Source of the DNA: Silurus meridionalis
Taxonomy: Eukaryota; Chordata; Actinopteri; Siluriformes; Siluridae
Assembly (NCBI RefSeq): GCF_014805685.1
Contig: NC_060884.1
Location: forward strand, 17,729,356 to 17,793,355
Direction: 5' to 3'
DNA length: 64,000 nucleotides
Shown here: in pieces, positions 11,971 through 24,945 of the stretch
Numbering within the stretch: the first letter of the stretch is position 1
How the letters are laid out: the number at the start of each line of letters is the position of its first letter
The notes under the pieces: model-generated
Told to the model about the DNA's origin: nothing
Database searches by the model: none
Seen by the model: only the letters and a program-made list of their open reading frames with translations
Translations under genes and position numbers: made by a program

Positions 11971-13515
11971 ATGGATGAACACTTCAACCTCATAGACTCA
12001 CCATCGACGCGCCACAGGGGCAACAACGCCGAGAATCACGGCTACGCGGAGACCGAGAAGGGCAGCATGACGGTGATGGCGACGGAGTTGCTGGAGGAAT
12101 CGGCCGTGCTGCCCGGCCACCTGTCGCTGGACCGGTATGAGGCTGAGCACGAGTGCTGCGAGAGAGTGGTTATCAACATCTCGGGTCTGCGCTTCGAGAC
12201 ACAGCTCAAAACTTTCAACCAATTTCCAGACACCTTGCTCGGCGATCCGAAAAAGAGGATGCGCTACTTCGATCCGCTCAGGAACGAGTACTTTTTCGAC
12301 CGGAATCGTCCAAGCTTCGACGCTATCCTCTACTACTACCAGTCGGGTGGGCGCATCCGGAGACCTGTCAACGTGCCCATAGATATTTTCTCGGAAGAGA
12401 TCCGGTTTTATCAGCTGGGCGAGGAGGCGATGGAGAAATTTCGTGAGGACGAGGGTTTTATCAAAGAAGAGGAGCGCCCCTTGCCCAACCATGAGTTCCA
12501 GAGGCAGGTCTGGCTTTTATTTGAGTACCCGGAGAGCTCAGGCCCCGCCAGGGGCATCGCCATTGTGTCTGTGCTGGTCATTCTGATCTCCATCGTCATT
12601 TTCTGTCTGGAAACTTTGCCCGAGTTTAGGGACGATAAGGATCCTGTCACTGTAGCGCCCGTAATAAACGGCACGGGTCCGTACGGACCGAGTTCCTTTA
12701 CTGACCCTTTTTTTATAATCGAGACGCTTTGCATAATTTGGTTCTCATTCGAGCTTCTTGTGCGCTTCTTCGCCTGCCCCAGCAAAGCCACTTTCTCCAA
12801 AAACATCATGAACATAATCGACATCGTGGCCATCATCCCGTACTTCATCACACTGGGGACAGAGTTGGCTGAAAGACAGGGGAACGGGCAGCAGGCCATG
12901 TCCCTGGCCATCCTGCGCGTGATCCGCCTAGTGCGCGTGTTCCGCATCTTCAAGCTGTCGCGCCACTCCAAGGGCCTCCAGATTCTTGGACAGACCCTGA
13001 AAGCCAGCATGCGAGAACTTGGCTTGCTTATCTTCTTCCTTTTCATCGGCGTTATTTTGTTCTCCAGTGCGGTGTACTTCGCAGAGGCGGACGACCCAGC
13101 CTCAAGCTTCAGCAGCATCCCGGACGCGTTCTGGTGGGCCGTGGTTACCATGACTACGGTGGGATACGGAGACATGCACCCGGTGACCATTGGCGGTAAG
13201 ATCGTCGGCTCGCTATGTGCAATCGCTGGTGTGTTGACGATCGCGCTGCCGGTGCCGGTCATCGTCTCCAACTTCAACTACTTCTACCACCGCGAGACAG
13301 ACGGCGAGGAGCACGCGCAGTACCTGCACACGGGCAGCTGCGAGCACCTCGACTCCACCGAGGAGATGAAACGGACGCGGAGCACCTCGTCCCTCAGCAA
13401 GTCGGAATACATGGTGATCGAGGAGGGAATAAACAGCGGCTTTAAGCAGGCGAACTACACAAACCAAAATAATCAGAACTGCGTGAACATCAAGAAGATT
13501 TTCACCGATGTGTAA
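11971..13515 (+). CDS. kcna3: Kv1.3-type voltage-gated potassium channel subunit
   Basis: Intronless 514-residue Shaker-family channel subunit; four subunits form a K+ channel in the plasma membrane. T1 tetramerisation domain at about residues 64-157; S1-S6 follow. S4 carries R316, R319, R322, R325 and K328. The filter TVGYGD is at 396-401, followed by M402 and H403 (the His typical of Kv1.3); the S6 PVP gate motif is at 427-429. An N-glycosylation site (NGT, N233) lies in the S1-S2 loop. The C-terminus is FTDV, a class I PDZ ligand. Start 11971 is chosen because MDEHF...TRHRG...NHGYAE resembles the Kv1.3 N-terminus, the context (G at -3, G at +4) is good and no ATG precedes it after the TATA box; an internal Met at 12067 (MTVMATE) matches the usual shorter Kv1 start. 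Paralogue call rests on [10 protein letters not shown], the [11 protein letters not shown] tail and its position beside kcna2. Coding DNA is CpG-rich. The a/b copy of the teleost duplication is not determined. Confidence 0.95.
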   Translation: MDEHFNLIDSPSTRHRGNNAENHGYAETEKGSMTVMATELLEESAVLPGHLSLDRYEAEHECCERVVINISGLRFETQLKTFNQFPDTLLGDPKKRMRYFDPLRNEYFFDRNRPSFDAILYYYQSGGRIRRPVNVPIDIFSEEIRFYQLGEEAMEKFREDEGFIKEEERPLPNHEFQRQVWLLFEYPESSGPARGIAIVSVLVILISIVIFCLETLPEFRDDKDPVTVAPVINGTGPYGPSSFTDPFFIIETLCIIWFSFELLVRFFACPSKATFSKNIMNIIDIVAIIPYFITLGTELAERQGNGQQAMSLAILRVIRLVRVFRIFKLSRHSKGLQILGQTLKASMRELGLLIFFLFIGVILFSSAVYFAEADDPASSFSSIPDAFWWAVVTMTTVGYGDMHPVTIGGKIVGSLCAIAGVLTIALPVPVIVSNFNYFYHRETDGEEHAQYLHTGSCEHLDSTEEMKRTRSTSSLSKSEYMVIEEGINSGFKQANYTNQNNQNCVNIKKIFTDV

Positions 13516-13778
13516 ATCCAACACAGGGACCAGTCTGAGATGTTCCTCAGATCAGCTATACTTTACTTTTGGATTTTCTTCATGCACAACCTGTACGCGG
13601 ACTAAAACCTGTTGGCCTGCAAATGATCATGCATTCTCTAAAAGTGGTTCAAAGTGGACGAAGGGCGGATCAGGGACGTTAAATATCCTGAAAAAATAAC
13701 CAATAACGGATCGTTTGTGATCGTCAGTCTGCATTTGTTCTCAGTGTTATCTATCTATCTATCTATATATATATTTAC

Positions 13779-13864
<86 letters not shown>
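13779..13864. repeat. (TA)n microsatellite in kcna3 3' region
   Basis: Uninterrupted TA dinucleotides for more than 80 bp, preceded by a short CTAT/TCTA run, about 260 bases after the kcna3 stop codon. Confidence 0.95.
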
Positions 13865-13867
<3 letters not shown>

Positions 13868-14430
13868 GTCATCATACGTTTTGGCAATATATTACATTCT
13901 TACAGATGCCTGTGAATGTGATGAAACGAGGTCACGTGTTAGTGTCACATGCATTTTGTTAGTATCTCTATAAGTGCAGATTCCATTCTAACAAACTGGA
14001 ACGTGTTGATCAAATCATCAGTCAAATATATATATAATCAGCTGTATGTATTTATTAACCAAACCGCCTTCGACCTATGCCAAATAACAACGTGTTATAC
14101 AAAATGAAAGGGTGGACTGTTATAGCTCGAAATGCTTTATTTTGTTTAGAAAAAAAAAAGAAAAAGTGTGTAAAAGCAATGATCACCAAATCAACGTTTA
14201 GTGCTGCACCCGGCCATATAAAAAGCTATACCCCAAATTCTATGTATCATTTCCCTTTAGAATTTCCCCCACGATTATCCCTGGGGGAAAAGGACGCAGT
14301 AAATGAAATGGCATCAAAATAAGAAGAAACACTGTCGATTCTTGTATGAGGGAAAAAAAAACACAAGACTGAGTTAAGCATTCGCGGATTCGCCTCCCCG
14401 TCGAGACCCCTGGCTCCGCCCTATGATGCA

Positions 14431-14507
14431 GTCTCCATAGCGACCACAGTTTCCTGGGTAACCCCAGTTAACGTTACCCTCGCTCTCATCACCGTTGCTC
14501 CAGCAAC
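14431..14507. promoter_or_regulatory. Cluster of three RFX X-box motifs
   Basis: Three 14-bp imperfect palindromes of X-box form lie in a local GC-rich patch (about 14375-14530): GTCTCCATAGCGAC at 14431-14444, GTTTCCTGGGTAAC at 14449-14462 and GTTGCTCCAGCAAC at 14494-14507. The last is a perfect inverted repeat with a 2-base spacer. A lone GTTACC half-site is at 14473-14478. RFX factors bind this GTNRCC-NN-RGYAAC type of site. Binding is inferred. Confidence 0.55.
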
Positions 14508-14611
14508 GCTCCAGATGGTTCAGAAAGCTCTGCTGGCGCAAACAGCTCAAGACAGACAAATAGAGCCCACACATAGGGCTAACTTGAACTCTTTAAGGAG
14601 GTCATATTATA

Positions 14612-14612
<1 letters not shown>

Positions 14613-14658
<46 letters not shown>
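14613..14658. repeat. (ATT)n microsatellite
   Basis: ATT trinucleotide run of about 15 units. Confidence 0.95.
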
Positions 14659-14660
<2 letters not shown>

Positions 14661-15056
14661 ATTATATTTTCCAAAAATTATTTAAACTGCTATAAACCTT
14701 TAATTCATTCTTAAAGCTCCATTCTTTGTAGATTTCTTTTGAGATAAAAGATAACTGCAAGACTGGTTACAGTAACCAAACTTTAATAAAGCAAATGTAG
14801 CAGGAGCAGGTGATCAGGTTGGATTGGAGACACGAAACACAAAGAGCATCATGCTTTCACAATCTCTTGCCTTTACTCAGTGCTGGAGATGTCAGGCTGA
14901 GGAAGATGGGCACTGCGTGACTGAGCACCCTCATTACTGAGATTCGCAGGCCGCCTCTATTATTGATCGGAGTCAAAGGGCATTCACTGAATCTCTGTAA
15001 CATTCAATCAAAACCTGAAGCATAAATCAGAGCTTTGTGAACTGTCTGTTCGTGAT

Positions 15057-15057
<1 letters not shown>

Positions 15058-15121
<64 letters not shown>

Positions 15122-15140
15122 TGTGTGTGTATGTGTGTGT
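15058..15140. repeat. (TG)n microsatellite
   Basis: TG dinucleotides with a TTT and a TAT interruption near the distal end. Confidence 0.95.
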
Positions 15141-16149
15141 CTTCCTCAATTTTGGATCTCACATGAGAATTCTATATAAAAACCTTATTACAGATGTCAC
15201 TATTTATTTATTAAGCCTAGAATCATAGGCATTCTGTTTATTTTCAAAATAATTCGATTTAATATGACCAAAAAAAAAAGGTTTCTACTACTTTTTCTTT
15301 ATAAATGGCAAGCCAAGAAAGCAAATTTCGCTCAGTGCTGCCATCAAGTGATGTGTTTTCGCCCATGCAAGATTCACCAGATATAGTGTTATTAAAGGCT
15401 GGACATATTGTAATTTCTAATCATTCCAGAAATTTCTACTTGATATTTAACGTAAATGAGTTTTAATTTGCATGAATTTCAGGCAAGCTGTAACATTACA
15501 GTTATATTCTGGTGATTTCATATATGCTCTTAGATATGTATACATTTTTTTTTGTTTAGTTTTGTTTCATTGCTCAGATTTCTGGATGGGGAAGAAATAA
15601 TTTGCATGCATAATCACATTGCACAGCTGCTGCATGATGTTTTAATGGCAGAAAGCTAAAATATCAGAGGTGTGAAATGAGCTGTCTGACGTCTCTGGAA
15701 ATTCAAGCTGTCAGCTGAAACGTGCGATATAAGCTGTCGCTTCTGTTCAGCCTGAGATGCACGAGTTACTTTTAACTCATAATTAAGAAGGTTTTTGCTT
15801 GGCCTTTGTCAACAAGCACACCAAATATTAACATTCTTCTTTATTTCTGTTTCACAGGAGGTAAAGATCAGGACCTACTATTAAAGATTTCTGCTGATGG
15901 GCATTTATATCACACAGTCAAGCTGAACCATGGCTCTATTCCAAACTGGGAAAAGAAGTTTTAAAGGTAAACTATGGTTATTTTGCTCGGCGTTTGATGC
16001 TTTGTATGTGAAAAAAGCTTGCATGTGAAGGAAAAAACAAAACCTCAATCTAAATCATTCACTTCCTTGCACTAAACCTAAAACTAGAAAAAAATTATAT
16101 ATTTTTTGTGGTGTGTTCAAACATTAATGCATTAATTTTTGGTAACCAC

Positions 16150-16420
16150 ATCAACTAGAGCCAAGGCTGATATAGAGCCTATACCAGGAACACCTTGTCA
16201 AAGCAAGAATAGAGCAGGACACCAAACTATGGAAAAGCAGCATCGATACATATATTCACATACTCATTTACATCTAAGAGCAATTTATTGTAGCTCTTTC
16301 GCCTACTGACATGTGTTTAGGGGGTACGATACAACTTGAAAACCTAAAGGAAACCTGTACAGCATGCAAAATTGTAGCAGACAATAACCTGTGCTCAGGA
16401 TGAAACCCTACAGCTGCAAG
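16150..16420 (-). repeat. Diverged L2/SINE-like repeat
   Basis: Keeps antisense landmarks of the family in order: 'catactcatttacatctaag', 'agcaatttattgtagctct', 'cctactgacatgtgtttagg', 'aaaggaaacctgtacagcat'. Confidence 0.5.
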
Positions 16421-17944
16421 GTGGCAAAAAAAACTTTCTATGTTGTCCATTTTTTTTAAATATGCACAAGAAAAGTTAGTCTATTCAATTATTATTTATT
16501 TATATACTAACATATAGGTGCAAATGACCTTACATCCAAATACATTTCTGTCAATTGAAGGAGTGGCTGTAGCTTCTGTTTGGGAAATTAGTTATAATAT
16601 TTCACCTAAAATAAACCAATGCTATTAATGGTTTTAGTTCTTGATAGTTTCAAAGTCCACTGCTTTACGTTTCTTGCCAAAAACACAAAAGTTATAGCAG
16701 AAATAATGAATACAGCAACAATAGCTGAGAATGTTGCATTAATTAAATGTATTATTTGGCAGTGTCTATTGAAATCATTTGGTATTGATTTGGTATACGC
16801 TTCTTTTCTTCTTATGCAAGATTTTATATAAATGAATAATTCGATTTTATTCTATACTAACCAGCAGCATCAGGTAGTCTGAAAGTAGATAATTACATAA
16901 AATGTACAGCTGTTATTTGGGGCACTACAGGATTTGTGTTTACTCTGAAGCATATTTTGTTTAACTGAAGCATATTACATAGCCTATTTAACACATTACT
17001 AAGTTATCACCACTATCTTGGTAGTCTGAAAGGGTGTGTTTGCACATGAGCCTTACTTGTTTGTGTGTGCTTTTGATTTTGTGCATACCACCACTTATAA
17101 AAGGGTCTTGGTGTTTATTGATAGACGTGTGTATTCGTTTCACGCTTATTCTGGGTGTTATCACACTTCATCTTTGTCACTGAAGGCTCTCACATCATTA
17201 ATTACACAGAGAGAATTGACTCCCGTCCAGCTATGGCTGCTGTTCTGGCAATCGCTTGATTGAGTGGCGCTGATGTGATTTTCACAGAGTAGTGATTTAC
17301 AGTACGACCCACATTAACACTGCATTAAATAATACCGATAGGCTTCATGACATCACTGTTATTATCAGTAAATTAATAAATGTTTATTTGTATTTAAAAT
17401 TGAATTATAGAAAATCTTCAGAGATGTTTTAAATATTATATTTTAATGGTGTTAAATTGTGTTAATTTAATGCTGCTAGTTCTGAGCAAGACAGATATTA
17501 TCTGCAAGGTTGGGCCAGTCCTCTCTTCTAATGAAAAGACAATATTGGCAATATTTATAGCTACGAATGAACCTGATCACTGATTGACTTAAAAAACATT
17601 TAGATATTTAGTTATAAGAAAGGAAGCATGGGCTTTTTCCAGTAATATATTGTAATACATTTAAAAAGACTAGAGGATGTACTTAATCTACTGAACTAAT
17701 TTGAAAACAAACATGGTTGCAAAGCAGTTTTTCAGAAATTAGATCCCTTAAGACCAAATAGATCCCTATAGAACAAGCCAAAGATGACAGTGGTAAGAAA
17801 AGACTGCTTATAGGAGTAACGATTGAGACTCAAAACGGGAACGTCTATTACTGAGTAAACTGGATAGTAATTTAAGTTACAAAATAAATCAATTAAATTA
17901 TCAATAATCTACATATTTGCAATGCATTTGGTGTGTCTAGCAAT

Positions 17945-18430
17945 ATCATACTCTACATAGCCACACATTTGTGAACACCCAATTATCATACTGATATGTA
18001 ATTCTTTTTTAATTTCACATTACTTTACAGTCCCCCTTTAGTCCCCCGTTGGTGTGAATATAGACTTTTCATTTTGGAATGTGGGTGTCGAGATTTGAGC
18101 TCATTCGAACACAAGTAAGGTCAGATATTGATGTTGGGGAAGGGGGACTAAAGTGCAGTCACTATTTCAGATCAAAATTGTTTTTGGGGTCAGGTGTCTG
18201 TGCAGGTCATTTGAGATCTTTACTACAATCTTGTCAAAGCATGTGTTAATGGAGCTCACTTTGTGCACAGGGCCATTGTCATATAGGAACATGTTTGATT
18301 GCTTCAGTTCAGTTCCAGCAAATTGAAATTCTTCAATTCCAGTAAAGAAAAATTGTAATGTAACAGCATACAAAGAAATTCTACACAATTGTGTGGTTGC
18401 ATCTGCATGGAAGAGTTTGATAATGAGGTG
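17945..18430. mobile_element. Tc1-type MITE, internally rearranged copy
   Basis: The left end 'tagccacacatttgtgaaca' resembles the terminus of the fish element seen intact at 60584-61128. The inner part shares 'ggagctcactttgtgcacag', 'ggccattgtcata' and 'aattctacacaattgtgtgg' blocks typical of that family. The right terminus is not clear. Confidence 0.6.
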
Positions 18431-20172
18431 TTAAAAGACTCTTTGTAAAATATACTTAACAACTGCATGGCTGGTAAGCTGTTTTTCCTCTCCCACTGAC
18501 AGTAAAAATTGACTCCTCACCAATCCTATTTCAATTGCAACTACAATTTTAATTACAATTCAATTTTGTGTGTTTTGTTTCAGCAGAGACAGATCCAGAC
18601 CTATCAATAACTACTAGGCAAAGTACAAAGCACAGTACAAAGCACACAAACTCATCTAGGTGATGATTGTTGTCCGCATTGTTGTATATCACCTTCTCAT
18701 CATATGAAGACTCCTTGTCTTGAAGTGGCCTTGTTCATTGGACACACTGCCAGACTGAATGTATATAACCTATTAGATGGACACTCAAGGGACTGAAGCT
18801 GATTAACGTTAACATAACTGCCAGTACTGTAGTAAGACATATATAATTAAAGATGTTATTTGTATGTTCTTCATGTATTAACTGTTTGTGGTGTTCAAAC
18901 CAGATGTCTGTGTATATGTGTGTTGTTATCGAAGGCAGTGTTTATGTATTAACTATATTAGACATTCCAAGCACTGAAGCACCAAAATTCTAAATGTTTT
19001 TTTGATGAGATTAACTAATAAAATGGGTTACACACATCTCCAGTAGTAACTCCTTTCTCTGTCTCTTTCACTATCTTTGTCTCTTCCTTTATGTCTATTG
19101 GTCTTTACAAGGCTGTTAGGATGCAGTTATTAAGTAACTGAGTAAAGTAACCAGTCCATGCCGTGTTGAGTCCCAGGCACATATTGACATGTGGAGAACA
19201 AAAGTAACAACAGCTGAGGATAACACCACACACCTGTAAACCAACAGAACTACCGGCTGCATCACTATGCTGCTCTTTCTCATTTTCTAAGCCACTGTGC
19301 AAGCAATGTTGATAAAGACAAATGACCTGCTTTATGCATTTTCCATGTTCCATATTTCATGGAAAATATTATAAAACAGTAGGCTATTAAATACATTTTG
19401 TACATTTTATATATCAAATTATTGCTAATGGTACATATATAGAAATAAATCGTTTGCCCAGAAACCACCTGCACTTGGATGCACCTGTATTGCCTGCATT
19501 TTGAATAGCATTAAAGTATGAAAATCATTTTGCACTTTTTTCCATGATTACATCAAGCCATCTTTATTTTATCCTAAAGGAGGCCAAGCAGGTGTTAAAA
19601 GAAATGCTTAGTCACCCAGTTCCTGTTGAGTGTCTGAACAAAGTACAGCACTTCCTGCACACAGACGATTGTAGAATATATCCCAGCATGCTATGTTTAG
19701 CTTTGCTAAAAAGAATAGCTGAATTTAGAATGACACAAGCAATGCATCACATTATGCTGAGCAAAGTAGCTGCTTCTTGTAATATGCCACAGACCCATAG
19801 AGGAGTCATTTTGGGTGAATGTGCACACCCTGTTCTGTATTTGACACTGTTTAATACCAAAACTTAATTTGTTCAATTTTGCTACAAATTGAACCCAATA
19901 GAGTAACACCATACATGCCTTCAAACTGTGTTAATGAAGCCCATGATAATGAAGTGAAGACTCACAACATGCACACATTCATGTTTGGAAAGTAGTTCAA
20001 GGCATACTGTAGAACAGACTTGAACCTGTATTTGTTTAATAGTTTTCTGATATGACTTAATATCTTATTCAATAGTGCTTTTGAAAGTGGTGTAATACAA
20101 GCCATTATGGCAGTGTATATTTGGCCTTTTCCCAGGAGACACTCTGGCACGGCAGAGACAGGGGACCTCTAG

Positions 20173-20175
<3 letters not shown>

Positions 20176-20240
<65 letters not shown>
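20176..20240. repeat. (TG)n microsatellite
   Basis: Uninterrupted TG dinucleotides ending in gcgcatgtg. Confidence 0.95.
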
Positions 20241-20242
<2 letters not shown>

Positions 20243-21479
20243 ATGTGATAATGAGGAAGCTCTCTGCTGCTTTTTTAAAGCAGCTGAGCCCCTGCACAGT
20301 TCACTGGAAATGAATGTTAGGCTTCTTTTTTCTTACTTGTTACTTTTATAGCCCCTTAATATTAGGTTCTACCAGTAACACACTAAATCCCAAACTCACC
20401 CCAGGACAGAATGTCTATGCAACTTCTGTAGAAATGCCACGGGCATATTATCAAAGCTATGTCTGAGATCTAAACCTTCCATTACACTATACATTAGCAA
20501 TCATTTTTTTGCTCTCAGCAGTTTTATCAAGGTAAAAGTTCATCCTTGCATCTTTACTGCATGCAAACATGAAGTACAGGATTTTTCTTATACACTTAGA
20601 GGCAAGAATATAGCAAGACAAATAACTAAGAAGCCAGACTCAAAATGTAATTCATATTATTTTTGGTAATACCTGATAATGGTTTTTGAATAACATTAGA
20701 GTACACAGTTGAAGAAGAGTAAAGACTCTTTGTACTAAGTTGTATGATACTAAGAGTGCTATGGTGCATTGTAAGGATGATATGATCAGTATAAACATAT
20801 CTTGAATGAAATCTCTTGGATGAGCACAGGACACTTTATGATTACAGCAGCAGTTCTTGGGTATACACAGAGTCTACATTCTAGGGCATAAACTGTTTTC
20901 TGTGAAGTGCAAATCTTTAGGGCATCCATGTAGTACATCATTGGATTGAGATTTACCTGTGCAGAAAGCTCCAAAGGAAAGAAGAAAATGAAGGTGAACT
21001 ACAGCAGCGTACCTGTTTAATGCACTGACTGCAAAGGCAGCACAACAGAGAGAAAAAGCTAACACATAATTAGGTATAGATATGCACTTGTCCTACAAGT
21101 AATTAGAGGGCAAATGTCAACTCCAGTAGGTCTAGCTTTGACTACGTGACTAAAAGGACCATAATGTAACACTGACATCAGGAAAGACTTGGATATAAGT
21201 GTCATGAAGTGTCCTGCTACTCTACCACCAAGAAACCAAGACTAACAAAACAGCTTACCATAATTCTATTAAGAATCACTCTAGATTTACTACTTTATGT
21301 GAGAAAAAGTCTATTGAAAAAAAAAAAAATGTCAGGATAAACAGCCTGACATAAAACCTAGACACAAAAATATTGACAATGTGTCTCAAACACAACCTGA
21401 AATGTTATTCCACATCACTGGGAATTTATAAAAATAAAAAAAATGCTTTGCCCCTTGCTGTAATTCTCATTCTAGGTAC

Positions 21480-21790
21480 TGATCAAATGCCTTCTGCAGT
21501 TTAAAGCTGGAGGACATCAGCTTCCACTGGGTCGTGGCATTTAATATGGCATTTCACAAGCCAAATTCTTTCCTCAAGGTGAAGAAACATAAAACGCTGA
21601 CTTAACTAATGGATCCGTCAGGAAAGCTGCAAGCATGACACAGCGTATTGGGCTTAGTGCCATAATTTCCTTGGCCTGTGAGATGTCATCACAGTACTCT
21701 CGCCTCACACTGTCTAGATAAGGGTTCCTGGTGCCTGTCACCATAGTAACAAGGGGAGCACAATCCAATGACAGCAGTGACTGAATCAGT
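21480..21790. other. Candidate conserved non-coding block upstream of kcna2
   Basis: More balanced base composition than its surroundings. It holds an X-box motif (21737-21750) and a 25-bp sequence (21683-21707) whose exact reverse complement recurs at 25922-25946. The - strand has a 64-codon open frame across it (21574-21768, including RREYCDD) with no family I recognise. I treat the block as a possible enhancer or an unknown repeat, not a gene. Confidence 0.35.
21737..21750. promoter_or_regulatory. RFX X-box motif
   Basis: GTCACCATAGTAAC fits the two-half-site X-box with a 2-base spacer. It lies about 4.4 kb before the kcna2 start. Confidence 0.45.
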
Positions 21791-22039
21791 GTACCTGAGT
21801 TCTGTTTAAGCGTTTAGAGGATATAAGGCTTCCACTGAGACAAGAAAATAAAAATCTTTTGATTAATGTGTATTGAAACAGTAAAGTGTATAATTGCTTG
21901 TTTTCTGTTAAGTAGAAATTGGTAAATAACAGGATTTTAGCAATGTCCGTGGTGAATCCAATCTTTCACATGCAAAAGATGGAGGCACTATGAATAGGAA
22001 ACTGTGCTACTTATTAGCATAGCCAAGCCACCTATAATT

Positions 22040-22200
22040 TAATGTTTTGGAACAGTGAAAGGAAACCAGGAAACCTGGTGTAAATCTACACAAAACATTA
22101 AGAACATGTTACACTCCATACAGACTGCAGCCCAAGCTCAGAATCAAACCAGGGGCCCTGTACTGTAGCAGTAAGGTGGCCAAGCTACCAAATGTATTCA
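22040..22200 (-). repeat. L2/SINE-like remnant
   Basis: Antisense landmarks of the fish L2/SINE 3' region, diverged: 'aaaggaaaccaggaaacctg', 'agaacatgttacactcc', 'aatcaaaccaggggccctg'. Confidence 0.5.
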
Positions 22201-22665
22201 CCCAAAAATGATCAAGCATTAATTAGTTGCATGAATAAGACTTTTTTTTTTCATTTCAAAATGTTACAAATTAAAATTGACTTTTCAAAATAAATGCCTT
22301 TTTGTTGTAAAAAATAAATAAATCAAATTCTGCTTCACATTACACGAGTATAAATCCATATTGAAATCAACACATCCATAACCACAAACATTATACAATA
22401 TATTGTTTGCACGTATTTTTTGGATTGGGTATAAGATGATGGTGAGCAAAGGACACTGCTTCGCTTCAGTGCACTTGCTACAGGTTGTGATATTGCAAGT
22501 GCTGCAGCAGTGGGTGGATAAGTGACCTTGAATATCTACTGGCTCCTGGCTGTGTGCCACTGTCTGCTCTAGTCTGCAAAGTCACTCAGACAAATCAATT
22601 TCATACTATTCTAGTTGGTCATTAGAAAATGCAACTAAATAAAAGCAAAAAAAAGATACCAGTAC

Positions 22666-22678
22666 CCGCCAGGTGGTG
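22666..22678 (+). promoter_or_regulatory. CTCF-like core motif
   Basis: CCGCCAGGTGGTG agrees with the CTCF core CCASYAGRKGGCR at 11 of 13 positions, forward orientation. Binding is inferred. Confidence 0.35.
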
Positions 22679-23459
22679 GTACTTTGTTGATATAGATGTA
22701 GCAAGAATTTGCTTTATATTCAATAGTTTAATAAATAGTACACAAAAAGTAGGTGGGATGTAATCAAATGGGTGTTAAAAGGTGACAAATCCGAACTAAG
22801 CAAGTGTTAAGGACATTTCGATCTAATTAGCACATTTGTTTACGATCCTGCCAAAGTACATGCATTCCCCACATATTCAGAAATACTGTATAAATACAAG
22901 GCACTTTGTTCAAACTTAGATGCTAAATAATGGATCATCTGCTGAATGGAACTGAGGAATCTGGGCTTTATGTTAGTTATGTATGTGTGCGATGATAGAT
23001 TGTGTTACAGATGATGTGTTCTCGCATTAAGACACATTTTTAAAAAACTCTGTTTAGTTGAGCTTCGGAACACACCACATTGTTAAACAGCTTCAGGATC
23101 CACCTGTACAATTCTTAGGTTGTGTGCATTTACAAATGTTCTCCAACTTGGGTTTTCTCCAGGTTTACTGTTGGGTTATTTTCAACTGTTGGAACTTTGG
23201 TGAGAAACATTAACTGTAATAAAAATTTAATGTGTTCATTTAATTTGATAAGATTTGATAAGAACTTTTAGAAGGACAGCTTTTGGGTGGGTTTTTGTTC
23301 ATCTGGCAAATGTTTGTTCAATTTTCAACTTTAATGGCAAATGTGACTAAGCTCTAACACACTGCCACTTGTTCTGAGTTTGAAGCACATTGGCCTAGAA
23401 AGCATGCTCTTTTGCTAGGAGTTTCACTCGGTTTTTTTTAATGGGTTTAGTGAAGGGAG

Positions 23460-24480
23460 ACGTTTCCCCTCACCTGGCAGGAGTGCAGTATCTCAGCATG
23501 TAAAACGCGTTCCCTTTAAAGCGGCCACTCTGCGCCAAACTGAGGAGTGGTACTGAGGCTCGTCCATCCGCGGTGCCGTAGTCTTTTTGGTATGCAGGGC
23601 ATCACTCCTCTGCAGCTGCCGTTTAACGCTTTAACTAACTGACTAATTGGGATAACACCGAGTCGTCCTCTTGCAACGGAGACTAACAAATACATGCATA
23701 TATACAGTACATACATACACACATATATACACACATATAAACCGCTGCGTTTCACCTGCAAGGCGACAGACACAAACAGGTAGGAAGCAGTGACTGATGT
23801 CTAAACCTCGTTACCTGTTTTTTTCTGACTTGTTCAGTTTTAAGCATTGTGTTGTGTGGATTTGTAGAGAATGTGTGAGCACTTAACCTGTTAGACCGCC
23901 AGATGGATCTTTTCTGCTTTGGATGAACAAACACATAAGGCACACTAATGAGTTTGCTCAGACAACTTAAGAATAGCCTGAAGTCTGACATCGTGTAACC
24001 TTCTGACTCTCAAGCTGCACCGTTTATAGCGATTCGGGATCTGTTGTTTCTCCACATGACCCGAGAGGAGACGCGATGCTCGCACGAGGCTGCTGGTGTT
24101 TAATGATGCTGCTGTCACTGTTGCAGGTCTCCGCTCTGTTGTGAGACCGCCGCGTGCACGCGTCGTTTCCAAGGATACTACGGGAAGCGCTTGTGGCTTG
24201 TTTGCCCCCCTCTTTTCTTTTCTGCGGTCCTTCGTTTTAAACAACCTGCCGGGAAGCTCAGGGGGCTCCAGAGGAGGCGAGGACACACCCAAGGTCTCTA
24301 GCTCCTCTTCTCCTTGTCTTCTTTCACGCCAGAAGAAAAAAGGATACAGCTAGCTTTACAGAAGATATTTGGCATCTCCATCGCACCGGTGCTCTCCTCA
24401 CCGCGGGGACTCCCGGACACTTCCTGGCATCGAAGAGCGGTTTTCGGCGGGGGAAGTTTATTCCTAGAGGTAGAGTAAAT
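23460..24480 (+). promoter_or_regulatory. Probable kcna2 promoter and 5' non-coding exon region
   Basis: Base composition rises and CG dinucleotides reappear, notably at 23500-23660 and 24060-24440, after a long AT-rich stretch. A good splice donor, AACAG|GTAGGA, ends at 23779. Kv1 coding exons are normally preceded by non-coding exons, and kcna2 has a splice acceptor at 26086. I infer that one or more kcna2 5' exons start here; the exact exon and start point are not resolved. An open frame at 24096-24353 lacks family resemblance. Confidence 0.45.
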
Positions 24481-24814
24481 CTGGACAGGATCCTGATTGG
24501 TATCGACTGGTCTTTAGAAAAATAGCACACAGCAAAACCCCACAGTGTAGACTGAATACTTGTAGTGCTTCAAGGAACAATGGTTACAAATAAACCATGT
24601 CAAAGATATTTCAGCTACAGTCAGTACTACATTGGGGGTTTTGCTATGAAGATTGCACAAGTCTTTGTCAAGGAAACAGGTCACATAGTGGGTTATAATA
24701 ATGTTCTTTTCTCATTAGCATTATTTCGAGTTCAAGAAGGACGCAAGCCTTTATTTGTCACATGCAGCTCAGTGAAATTATTTTCTTTGCATATCCAGTG
24801 TTAGAAAGATGGGG

Positions 24815-24945
24815 TCTGATATGATACTGTACAGAACCCCTGGAGCAGAGAGGGTTAAGGGCCTTGCTTAAGGTAGTGATGGGGTTTAAATCCCCAACCT
24901 TCTAAGCATGAACCCAGAGCCTTATCCGTTGAGCTACCACTGCAA
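24815..24945 (-). repeat. Fish dispersed repeat fragment
   Basis: Contains 'gagcagagagggttaagggc', 'cttgcttaagg', 'ccccaaccttctaagcatga' and 'gagccttatccgttgagcta', a recurrent order in fish repeats. Family not fixed. Confidence 0.5.

Larger units (their letters stand above)
13516..23460. other. kcna3-kcna2 spacer with kcna3 3' UTR
   Basis: No protein gene is supported. kcna3 3' UTR starts at 13516; a possible polyadenylation signal AATAAA is at 14785-14790. Contents listed separately: (TA)n at 13779-13864, an X-box cluster at 14431-14507, ATT and TG repeats, an L2-like remnant at 16150-16420, a Tc1-type MITE at 17945-18430, a TG tract at 20176-20240, a conserved-looking block at 21480-21790 and a CTCF-like motif at 22666. 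The remainder is AT-rich sequence in which I see nothing. Confidence 0.5.

Noticed and set aside
12411..13277. 288-codon open frame antisense to kcna3
   Set aside because: Shadow of the conserved GC-rich channel exon; no family resemblance.
24096..24353. 85-codon frame in the kcna2 promoter region
   Set aside because: No ATG at its start, low-complexity Arg/Ser/Gly content and no recognisable family; GC-rich leader DNA often stays open.
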